A stretch of DNA of 64,000 nucleotides from Neocallimastix lanati (nom. inval.). Taxonomy: Eukaryota > Neocallimastigomycota > Neocallimastigomycetes > Neocallimastigales > Neocallimastigaceae. Position numbers and translations under genes: made by a program. Location: assembly GCA_016946835.1 (NCBI GenBank), contig JACVTC010000212.1, positions 124,787 to 188,786 on the forward strand, read 5' to 3'. Below are positions 55,870 to 64,000 of the stretch, in pieces (position 1 is the stretch's first letter; each line of letters opens with the position of its first letter). Under the pieces are notes generated by a model that ran no database searches, had not been told where the DNA came from, and was given only the letters and a program-made list of their open reading frames with translations.

Positions 55870-58800
55870 TCAAATAAAATATAAATCATCAATTTTTGTT
55901 AATAAGGAATTTCTAAATTTATCCATTAATGTTCCATTTAAATACTTCGTAAACCCATCAGCGAGATTGTTTTCAGATTTTATATATTTAAGATAGATTT
56001 TATTTTCTTTGACTATTTCTCTTATGTAATGAACCCCAATGTCTACATGTTTAGTTTTTGGGTTGATAGTTTGATTTGTAGCGTTATAAATAGCTGCTTT
56101 ATTGTCAACATTTACTTCAATATTTTTAATATTTAAGTTCAATTCTTCGAATAAATTTAAGTACCATATACATTGTTTACCGCATTCACTAAGACTGTAA
56201 TATTCGGACTCGGCTGTTGAAGTTGATATTGATTTTTGTAACTTTGAACACCAACTTGTTGGTGCACCACCAAATGTTATTAAGAATCCTGTTGTTGAAC
56301 GTCTAGTTTCCAAGTCACCTCCGTAATCCGAATCGACATACGCTTTAACATTCGGATTATTTGTGAAATTTATTCCATATTTTTTAGTTCCTTTTAAATA
56401 TCTTAATATTCTCATTACGTTATTCCAGTCTTCCATATTTGGTTCCTTTGCCCTTCTAGCTGCTTTTGATACAGAGAAGATAATATCGGGTCTTGTACAT
56501 ATACTGAGATATAATAAATTTCCTATTATGCTTCTATATTTTGTTTCATCGACTTTTACCTTCCTAAGATCTTCATTTTCAATTGGAGTCATAATTCTAA
56601 GAGGTGTACAATTTTTCATATTAAACTTAGAAAGTAATTCATCTATATATCTGTGTTGATGTAAAAAGTAATCATTTTTATGTTTTATAAATTTTATTCC
56701 AATAATATAATCAACATTACCTATATCTTTCATTTTGAACTTTTTCTCAATTAATAATTTTACACTTTCTATTGTTTTCTTTGATCCTGATATTAAAATA
56801 TCATCCACATATATAGCTAACATACTTAAAAGTTTTCCTTTATTGAATTTAACGTACAGACAAGGTTCACTTATAAGTCTTTTATATCCAATTTTTATTA
56901 GATAGCAATTTAATTTATCATTCCACTTGGCACCACTTTGTTTCAGTCCATATATTGCCTTCTTCAATTTCCAAAATTTCTTATTGTAATCTTCATGTCC
57001 TTTGGGTGGTTTCATATACAAATCTTCATTTAATTCAGCATTTAAATAGGCGGCAGTTATATCTATTTGGTTTATTTCAAAATTGTTCTGAGTGGCAATT
57101 GCTGTAAAGATTCTTATTGAATCCTGTTTTAAGGTAGGTGCAAAGGTTTCTTTATAATCTATGCCGTATTCTTGCGTAAATCCCTTTGCTACTAATCTTG
57201 ATTTTCTTTTGATTATTTCTCCATTTGAGTTTCGTTTGAATTTGAAAATCCATCTTGATGATATTAAGTTTGCGTTCTTAGGTATTTTATCAATTGTTTC
57301 ATATACTTTTAGATTTCTCATATTGTCGAGTTCATTATCGACTGATTTTAACCATTCATTTTTATCATTTAAATTAAAGATATCATCATAATTATTTGGT
57401 TCGCGTAATTCTTTTAATGATTTTTGTTTTTTGTTATTTGAATTTAATATGAAGTTTTCATTTCTATTTCTTTTTCCTAAATGTATGGAAGATTCTATGT
57501 TAAATAATTTGTTATTCGTTAAGTTATTAATGATTCGTTGTTCATTGTTGTTATCGTTATTATTGTTTGAATTATATCTGTCTATATTTGAATTATTATG
57601 ATTGTTTTTATTACTGACAGTGATCATATTGTCGTTTTTATTAATATTATTATTTATTTTGTTATTATTGCTGTTGGTAGTGTTGTTGTTGCTGTTTGTG
57701 TTATCGTTGCTTGTGTTATTGTTATTATTATTGTCGTTGTTGTTAATGTTATTATCTTGAGATTCTATATTATTATTATAATCGTTGTCTTGATTATTAT
57801 TAATATTTTTGGTGTTGTTAATATTGTTGTTTCTTCTTTTGTTATATGTTCTTTTATTTTTTATTTGAATGTTTTTACTTGGTATATTATTTTCATTTAT
57901 TTGAGTATTATTGTCTAATATTTGAATATTATTTGACTTATTGTTATTATATTGATAATACGGATTATTATTGTTAGTATTATTGAAGTCTTTGCCGTGG
58001 TTTATATCATACGTGTTATCATAAAAGTAGGTATTGTCATTCCTCCTTATTATATTATTGGGAATAAAATTTGAGATGTCATTATCGCAATGAGATAAAT
58101 GTGAATTTCCTGGTGTAAATTCAAAGAATTCAACATTTCGTGAAATTATAATTTTAATATTTGTTATATCAAGAATTTTGTATGCTGTGGGATTATCAAC
58201 ATACCCCAAGAATATGCCAGGAGATGAGTTATTTTGAAATTTGGTACGGAATAGTTTTGGAACGTAATAAAAAACTTTACATCCGAAGACACGTATGTTT
58301 GAATAATCAACTTTGTTATTGGTTAAAAGTTCATATGGAATTTTATTATTTATCCCTTTATGAGGGATTCGATTATGAATGTAGTTCGAAGTAGAGACGG
58401 CGTCTTCCCAAAATTGTAAGCTAAGTTTTGCGTCATTTAACATTGACTTTGCAGAATTGATTATAGTGCCGTTGAATCGTTCAATCCTACCATTTTGTTG
58501 TGGGTGGTAGGGAACAGTAAATTGATGTTGTATTCCAAAGTCAATGCAAAATTGTTTGAAATTTTTGTTGTTAAATTCGGTACCATTATCTGTACGGATA
58601 TATTGAATTCTTTTGTTAAATTGATTTTTTATTTTATTAAACCAATTAAGGAAGTGATAAAAAGTTTCTGATTTACTCTTCATAAAGAGAGTCCACCCAA
58701 ATCTTGAATGGTCATCCAAAATGGTTAAGATATATTTATTGTCATAGATAGAGTTTTGTATTGGACCTATAAGATCCATGTGTATGAGTTGAAATATATT

Positions 58801-60525
58801 TTTAGCTCTATTATGTGATGATTTGAAGGGCTTATTTTTAAGTTTTGAATAACTACAAATAGGGCACTTTGAGTTTATGTTGATTTTTAAAATTTTATTT
58901 TTGATACTATTGATATTAAAATGGGCAAAACGACGATGCCATAAATTTAGTTTATCAATTGATTTTAAATGTGTATAATTGATTTCAACCAAATTATTAT
59001 TATGTTGGTTGTTTTGAAAATTTAATGGTTGAGTTGAAATCCAAAATTTAAATGTATTAGATTGGTTCGATTTAATTGATAATATTCTTTGATTGTGTTC
59101 GTCATAAATTAGTGCATATGATTTATTATTAGTATTATTGAAAATTATTTTGTATCCTTGTTGTGTAAGATTTCCAATTGATAATAAATTTTTATTTATT
59201 TTTGGTGAGTAATAAACATTCTTAATGATTATTTTGTGATTACTAATGTATCCTATGAGATCTCCTTTAAATTGTGTTGATATAACTTGATTATTAGCTA
59301 AATAAACTTTGTCATTGCACTTTTGAATATTATGTAATTTATTTAAATGACCAGTAATATTTATTGATGCGCCGGAGTCCAATATCCAACACATCATTTC
59401 TTTTTGTTTATTTTCTTCGTTTTGTTTATTTACTTCGGCAAAATTAATATCAAGGTTTTCTTGAGAATTGTAATCCTTGGTAAAAGAATCGGCATAGCTT
59501 GTATCGTACCTTTCTTTTTCCATGAAATTTGCATAATTTCTACGTTTATTAAATTTTCTTTTAAAATTATTTCTTCTTCTTTTGAAAATTTTTCTTCTTT
59601 TGTTATTATTTTTATCATCTCTTCTAATTTTACAGTCATAAAAGAAATGGCCCCATTTACCACAATAATTACATCTACCATTTTTGGTCTTTTTAGTAGA
59701 TGTTTTTATTTTAGTAAGTTTTTTCTTATTTGTATTAATGTTAGTATTATTTTCTATTGAAAATATATTTTTATTATTTTGATTATTTGTTAAGGATTCT
59801 TTTAGGTTTGAAGAGATTATTTCAGGCAATACATCCTTAACATATTCACTGCATTTATTCCAATCATTTTTAAATTGAAACACATTAATCCAACGGAGTT
59901 CTTCTGGGAGGCTTCTGTTAAGGATGCCTACTTTAACACTTGATTCAATGTCATTATCTATTTTCTCGAGTTCATCAAGTGTGTTCTGTAGTTCAGCAAT
60001 AAATATATTAATGTCCACTTCTGGGTTATACTTCAAATTATCGAGTTTGGTTTTAAGTTCTAATTTACGCGTGTTGATGTTTTTGGTAAAAGATCTTTTT
60101 AGAATCTTCCATAATTCAAATTCAAAGGCGGTTTTATTTGATCCTTGCACAATGTCTTGTGTTTTTTCTCCAATACTGTTTAGGACGATCCATTTTGTTG
60201 TGATATCGTTATTGATATCAACTACATTGGTGTTTTTGTCATACACCAATGTGTCATCAAATTCATCTTCGATATACTCAGATAGGTCATCTTGTATATC
60301 TCTCTTCCTTAATTTCTTAACTTTTTCTTTGGTGATATAGCCAACTAGGTTGTTAATTGATAATAGATGAAGGATTTTGGTTCTCCATCTATTATAATTT
60401 TCATTATTTAATTCAACTACTCTGTTAAAATTTTCAGAGTAGTTAAATTTAATTGTTGGCCTGATGTCAATGGGTTCTTCAATGGTAATTACTTCATTTC
60501 TATTGTTTCTTCTTGTGTTAGCCAT
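55870..60525 (-). CDS. Copia-2 gag-pol polyprotein (1551 aa)
   Basis: ATG at 60525 (MANTRRNNRN). Gag of the UBN2/Ty1-copia type about 30-240; zinc knuckle CNYCGKWGHFFYDC 285-298; protease WILDSGASINITGH with Asp383; integrase zinc finger LWHRRFAHFN...CPIC 528-557; integrase triad Asp584 (MDLIGP), Asp646 (RTDNGTEF) and Glu682 (GRIERFNG); an Asn-rich linker about 845-1000 with long N runs; RT from about 1088 (SRWIFKFKRNSNG, QIDITAAYL with Asp1155, catalytic AIYVDD at 1238-1242); RNase H near the end (YVDSDYGGD, STAESEYYSL, KHVDIGVHYIRE). Copia order (integrase before RT) and every catalytic motif I could check are intact. No stop or frameshift. The Asn-rich spacer between integrase and RT is unusually long. 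Confidence 0.96.
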   Translation of the reverse strand: MANTRRNNRNEVITIEEPIDIRPTIKFNYSENFNRVVELNNENYNRWRTKILHLLSINNLVGYITKEKVKKLRKRDIQDDLSEYIEDEFDDTLVYDKNTNVVDINNDITTKWIVLNSIGEKTQDIVQGSNKTAFEFELWKILKRSFTKNINTRKLELKTKLDNLKYNPEVDINIFIAELQNTLDELEKIDNDIESSVKVGILNRSLPEELRWINVFQFKNDWNKCSEYVKDVLPEIISSNLKESLTNNQNNKNIFSIENNTNINTNKKKLTKIKTSTKKTKNGRCNYCGKWGHFFYDCKIRRDDKNNNKRRKIFKRRRNNFKRKFNKRRNYANFMEKERYDTSYADSFTKDYNSQENLDINFAEVNKQNEENKQKEMMCWILDSGASINITGHLNKLHNIQKCNDKVYLANNQVISTQFKGDLIGYISNHKIIIKNVYYSPKINKNLLSIGNLTQQGYKIIFNNTNNKSYALIYDEHNQRILSIKSNQSNTFKFWISTQPLNFQNNQHNNNLVEINYTHLKSIDKLNLWHRRFAHFNINSIKNKILKININSKCPICSYSKLKNKPFKSSHNRAKNIFQLIHMDLIGPIQNSIYDNKYILTILDDHSRFGWTLFMKSKSETFYHFLNWFNKIKNQFNKRIQYIRTDNGTEFNNKNFKQFCIDFGIQHQFTVPYHPQQNGRIERFNGTIINSAKSMLNDAKLSLQFWEDAVSTSNYIHNRIPHKGINNKIPYELLTNNKVDYSNIRVFGCKVFYYVPKLFRTKFQNNSSPGIFLGYVDNPTAYKILDITNIKIIISRNVEFFEFTPGNSHLSHCDNDISNFIPNNIIRRNDNTYFYDNTYDINHGKDFNNTNNNNPYYQYNNNKSNNIQILDNNTQINENNIPSKNIQIKNKRTYNKRRNNNINNTKNINNNQDNDYNNNIESQDNNINNNDNNNNNNTSNDNTNSNNNTTNSNNNKINNNINKNDNMITVSNKNNHNNSNIDRYNSNNNNDNNNEQRIINNLTNNKLFNIESSIHLGKRNRNENFILNSNNKKQKSLKELREPNNYDDIFNLNDKNEWLKSVDNELDNMRNLKVYETIDKIPKNANLISSRWIFKFKRNSNGEIIKRKSRLVAKGFTQEYGIDYKETFAPTLKQDSIRIFTAIATQNNFEINQIDITAAYLNAELNEDLYMKPPKGHEDYNKKFWKLKKAIYGLKQSGAKWNDKLNCYLIKIGYKRLISEPCLYVKFNKGKLLSMLAIYVDDILISGSKKTIESVKLLIEKKFKMKDIGNVDYIIGIKFIKHKNDYFLHQHRYIDELLSKFNMKNCTPLRIMTPIENEDLRKVKVDETKYRSIIGNLLYLSICTRPDIIFSVSKAARRAKEPNMEDWNNVMRILRYLKGTKKYGINFTNNPNVKAYVDSDYGGDLETRRSTTGFLITFGGAPTSWCSKLQKSISTSTAESEYYSLSECGKQCIWYLNLFEELNLNIKNIEVNVDNKAAIYNATNQTINPKTKHVDIGVHYIREIVKENKIYLKYIKSENNLADGFTKYLNGTLMDKFRNSLLTKIDDLYFI

Positions 60526-61091
60526 TGTGGAGAATTTTAAATTAATTTATTTTTTAATAATTTATTTATATTTTATATTATGCGAATATTTTTTTTTTTT
60601 TTTTTTTTTAAAATTTTAAAGAATAATTGATGAGGGATATGTTGTATGTCTGGATTGTTTATTTATACATATTCAATATATTGATTAAAACCTTATTCTA
60701 TTTTCATTAAATAAATGTAAATTGAAATATATATTGTTTAATATTTCCTTGATAATTTATAATGAACTTTAATAATATATATTTTTTGATAATTGGTTAA
60801 GTTATATTTATTACTTAATAAAAAAAAAAAGGTTATAAAATAATATATTTCAGAATTATGATTGGTTTCTATTTTTATCTTATTTTTTAATGTAATATTT
60901 TTCATTATGCTATTTGAAATTAATTTAATTAAACATTTATATTATTGGTTTTTTATGTTTGAAAAAGGTATTTATACTTATACCAATATTAATAAATGTA
61001 AATCTACATTTATTAATATTGAAATTAAAAATATATATGTTTTTTTTTTTTTTTTTTTTTTTAATTTTATTGTTAATAATTGACAATAATA
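60526..61091 (-). other. Copia-2 leader, gag-proximal part
   Basis: AT-rich, no gene. T tracts at 60592-60609 and 61039-61061. Confidence 0.5.
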
Positions 61092-61278
61092 TTTTCAGTT
61101 CAAATTAATTATTTGATTGACTATGTCATTTTTCAGTTCATATTATAATTTGACTGACTATACTATTTTTACAGTTCAAATTAATTATTTGACTGACCAT
61201 ATGATTTTCAGTTCAAATTATAATTGACTGACTATATTATTTTTTCAGTTCGAATTATAATTTGACTGACTATAATAT
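61092..61278 (-). repeat. Five tandem ~38-bp hairpin units in the copia-2 leader
   Basis: On the element strand each unit is close to CAGTCAAATTATAATTTGAACTG (stem of about 10 bp with one bulge) plus an ATAGT linker. Two units carry AAATAATTAATTTGAA instead. Same position between primer site and gag as the copia-1 array, but a different sequence. Confidence 0.8.
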
Positions 61279-61340
61279 ATATGTATATTTTTATATACAA
61301 TGTATGAATAATGATATTATTAAATTGTATTAATCCCTCA

Positions 61341-61405
<65 letters not shown>

Positions 61406-61642
61406 TTTTGATAATATATTTTGATTTAATTATTATGAAAATAACAAAGTTAATTATGTAGATTCATAATTAATTAAATTATTTCTTTGATAATTCAAAA
61501 TTAGATGTTATTATTGATAAATATAAAAATGATTTTTAATATTAAAAATAAGAAAGCGTTAGTTCAATTTATTTATAAGATGAATATATTTATATATTAA
61601 TTATGTAAATTATAACTTAACTTATGGTTAAGCTCAGTTGTA

Positions 61643-61659
61643 GACTGAGACTCTTAATC
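61643..61659 (-). promoter_or_regulatory. Primer-binding site of copia-2 (5' half of a tRNA-Lys-like molecule)
   Basis: Element strand GATTAAGAGTCTCAGTC starts with no gap after the LTR. The + strand shows the tRNA side: GACTGAGACTCTTAATC preceded by AAGCTCAGTTGTAGA (61629-61643), so similarity to tRNA-Lys(CUU) runs from the D arm into the anticodon loop. Confidence 0.8.
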
Positions 61660-61902
61660 TATTAAACACCAAAAACAAATATTGATAAAATTAGATATAT
61701 TTTTAGAATAGCATTTTATATATAATACTTAATATTTAATTTTATTTATCTGTATTTTTTATAATTACAAAAGTGTATATCTTTTTAACAAGGTTACATT
61801 TTATTTCTTTTATAATTTTATTTAAATATAATAATATTCTGATTGGGTAAAATATATTAAAGTCAATTATTAAGTATTTATTTTTTTTTTTATATTCTAA
61901 CA
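61660..61902 (-). repeat. 5' LTR of copia-2
   Basis: 243 bp, matching 55575-55816; next to it lies the AATTA duplication. The interval 61279-61642 is AT-rich leader with a 42-T tract (61357-61398). Confidence 0.9.
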
Positions 61903-61907
61903 AATTA

Positions 61908-62213
61908 AATAATCTAGATTAAAAATTAAATATTATAAATATATAAATCATAAATATTTATGTAAAAAAATAATTTAAATTATATAAATTAACATTATTT
62001 ATGTTAATACATATTTCTATATAAAATTCTATATTTTCATGTACATGTACATATATCTAAAATTTATTAATATTCACGTGAAATAATTATCTATTTAATA
62101 TAAAAATAATATTTTATTTTTATAAACAAAGTGAAGAAGTCTCTTCAATAAAATATCTTAATATATAATAAATAAATGTATAATTAAATATAATTAAATA
62201 AATTACTTTAATA
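61908..62213 (+). repeat. Probable 5' LTR (or part) of copia-3
   Basis: Ends ACTTTAATA directly before a copia-type primer site, like the copia-2 LTR end GTTTAATA. The 5' limit is unknown; copia-2 inserted next to or into it. Confidence 0.4.
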
Positions 62214-62227
62214 GATAAAGAGTCTCA
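62214..62227 (+). promoter_or_regulatory. Primer-binding site of copia-3
   Basis: GATAAAGAGTCTCA, differing from the copia-1/2 site at one position (T to A at the fourth base). Complement TGAGACTCTTTATC still resembles a Lys anticodon arm. Confidence 0.6.
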
Positions 62228-62363
62228 TTTGTACTCTTAACTAATATATCAAGTATTGATAAATCAATATAATACACTTTTAATAAAATAAATATTAATA
62301 AAATAAATAAATTAAATTTTAATAAAACACAAAATTTTATGATATTAATTTACAATAAAATTA

Positions 62364-63850
62364 ATGAGAGACAATATTTCCTTCAAAAAGGAAGCCATGT
62401 TAGATGGCACGAATTATCGTATATGGTACGATAATATAATTGACGCTTTTGATAAGGAAGGCTTAGGAGAATATCTAGAAAAAGATATTTTGGCTGAATT
62501 AAATACATTTGACCAAGATAAAGAAGAAACAAAAAGAAAAATTAAAGAAACCAATATAAATAATAGTAAAGTAAGATATATTATTAAAAATACAATAAAC
62601 ACAAAAATTCATAATGATATAATCGGTATAAAAACGCCAAGTGAAATAATTGCTTATTTAAAAGAGGAATATGAACATGACGTCAACGACATGACTCAGT
62701 GGATAAACAAATTAAAAATGATAAAAGCTAAAAAAGAAGTTGAAATCCCTTCAGTTATCAAGAAAATTTTAAGAATATTTAAAAACATGGATGATTTAAG
62801 TACTGGTTTAGGAGATAAAGAAAAAGTCAAATATTTCCTAAACGCGCTCCCAAACAGCTATAGGAAGAAGCTAGTTTTAACAAATGATACAAATGTAGAC
62901 GACCTTAAAAATAAAATAAATGAAGATCTAAAAATGTGGGCCTACGTTGGTGACCTTTCAAATAATAATGAAGATACTGATGACCCAATGGATATTTATT
63001 ACGCAGGAAAAATATAACCACAGAAGCAATAATAACTTTAATAATAATAATAATAATAATAATGAAAATAATAAGTTATTTTCTAAAAAAAGGATATTTT
63101 ATAAAAAAGGAAATTTTAAACAAAGGACCAAATCATAGTAATAAAATTTAATAACAAATATTGTGAAATTTGTGAAAGAAACGGTCATTCTACAAGAGAA
63201 TGCAGATATAATCCACGAAACCCAAAGGGAATATACAATAAATATTATAAAAAAGATTTAGAAAATCATAAACATGAATACAACGATAAATATCATCAAA
63301 AAGGAAAAATGGCAATTGGATACATTAATTTAAATGACGAATATAATGAGGATGTATCTTATGATGATATTAAACAAATGTTTTACAAAAATTATGATCC
63401 GAAAGGAAAAGGAGACGATGAATCTGACGAATATGAGGAATCTGATTATTCAATAAATTCTATTAACTATTATGAAAACTCTAATGAAATGAAAATAAAA
63501 ATAATACACGCGTAGAAAATAACTTAAACATGGTTAAAGAAATTTTTAAAGTTGACACTGAAAAAGTTGGAAAATATGAATGGTGCCGGAGAACATATAA
63601 CTAATAACATAAAGTTATTAAAGAACTTAAAAAGAAGAATATTAAATTAAAATGTGCCAATAATACGTATTGTCATTTTGAAGGACACGGTGAATTTGAA
63701 TTTACCATAAACAGTCATTATTTCAAATTTAAAAGGGTTCTTTATTCAAAAGATGCTACCAAAAATATTATTAGTTGAATTGAATGGGCTAAGCACGGTA
63801 TTAAAATATTAACAGAAATGGAAATAATGAAAATGTTACCGAATATTCGA
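62364..63850 (+). pseudogene. Copia-3: Ty1/copia gag and protease region, decayed
   Basis: Gag from ATG 62364 (MRDNISFKKEAM), 217 aa: LDGTNYRIWYDNIIDAF, EKVKYFLNALPNSYRKKLVL. After 63017 the reading moves +1 through an Asn run (NNNFNNNN, KGNFKQR), then back at about 63140 to the zinc knuckle CEICERNGHSTREC (63162-63203) and an acidic region to 63515. A protease-like stretch follows (GAGEHITNN, CHFEGHGEFEFTINSHYFKF, KNIIS-stop). The catalytic DSG is not preserved (NG before AGE). Gag differs clearly from copia-1/2/4, so this is another lineage. Integrase, RT and RNase H are not in the window. Confidence 0.8.
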
Positions 63851-64000
63851 TAATAATTATAACAATTTTCTAACATGTCAAGCCAATAAAAATAATGAAT
63901 TCAATTAAAATAAACCATGTAATACAAAATATTTATTTCTATATTTATATATATAAGATAATTAGTATAAAAAAAAAATAAAAAAATAATAAAAAAAAAA
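63851..64000. other. AT-rich window end
   Basis: No signal; A tracts at the very end. Confidence 0.5.

Larger units (their letters stand above)
55575..61902 (-). mobile_element. Copia-2: intact Ty1/copia retrotransposon
   Basis: Direct LTRs 55575-55816 and 61660-61902 (242 and 243 bp, differing by two substitutions and one 1-bp indel by my reading), one open gag-pol frame, polypurine tract AGGAAGGAA-like purine run beside the 3' LTR, and target duplication AATTA (55570-55574; 61903-61907). On the element strand the LTR reads TGTTAG...TTTAATA, so it ends TA rather than CA. About 99% LTR identity means a young, possibly competent copy. Confidence 0.93.

Noticed and set aside
57598..57918. Val/Ile-rich 106-aa open frame on the plus strand
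   Set aside because: Antisense shadow of the Asn-rich linker of copia-2 (AAT/AAC runs read backwards).

Overview
The window is a very AT-rich (I estimate more than 80% A+T by eye), eukaryotic, host-gene-poor block of nested retrotransposons. The best guess for the host is an anaerobic gut fungus (Neocallimastigomycota). This is inferred from the extreme AT bias, the house style of the ankyrin gene (units like LVEHGADVNKE), an AAA-ATPase-like/PD-(D/E)XK protein at the left edge, a FLYWCH/MULE transposase relic and Asn-rich proteins. No rRNA, housekeeping gene or CRISPR array was seen. Only two long reading frames are intact, and both are retrotransposon polyproteins.

Layout. 1-1.1 kb: 3' end of a PD-(D/E)XK gene and a duplicated scrap of its tail. 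1.1-3.9 kb: decayed Ty3/gypsy tail and LTR pieces. 3.93-10.45 kb: a complete but inactivated minus-strand gypsy element (gypsy-A; TSD CACAT). 10.46-18.45 kb: stacked solo LTRs (families C, R, A, P), a gypsy-C tail and a deleted gypsy-B. 18.46-25.27 kb: an apparently intact minus-strand chromodomain gypsy (gypsy-E; TSD CGAAC; both LTRs 1027 bp), inserted inside an LTR of family R that runs to 27.8 kb. 28.3-37.2 kb: further solo LTRs (J, G, C, D) and gypsy fragments. 37.25-38.7 kb: FLYWCH/MULE transposase relic. 39.2-44.1 kb: deleted gypsy-D, LTRs and leader repeats. 44.2-45.6 kb: a small inverted-repeat element and a copia gag relic (copia-4). 45.9-47.7 kb: LTR stack C-A-P. 48.1-53.8 kb: truncated plus-strand copia-1 with a solo LTR inside it. 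54.0-54.9 kb: an ankyrin-repeat gene, frameshifted near its end. 55.57-61.90 kb: intact minus-strand copia-2 (TSD AATTA). 61.9-64 kb: 5' part of a third copia (copia-3).

Most informative signals. (1) Gypsy-E, and a decayed version in gypsy-A, has a primer-binding site that is not tRNA-like but is complementary to its own predicted mRNA 5' end, as in Tf1-type self-priming. (2) Three copia elements carry, right after the 5' LTR, a sequence complementary to the anticodon arm of a tRNA-Lys(CUU)-like molecule, which suggests priming by a 5' tRNA half as in Drosophila copia. (3) The leaders of copia-1 and copia-2 carry unrelated but similarly built tandem arrays of about 40-bp hairpins. (4) LTRs are repeatedly stacked end to end, about ten times within 10 bp, pointing to insertion at LTR termini. 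LTR family letters (A, C, D, G, H, J, P, R) are local names given here by comparing copies within the window.
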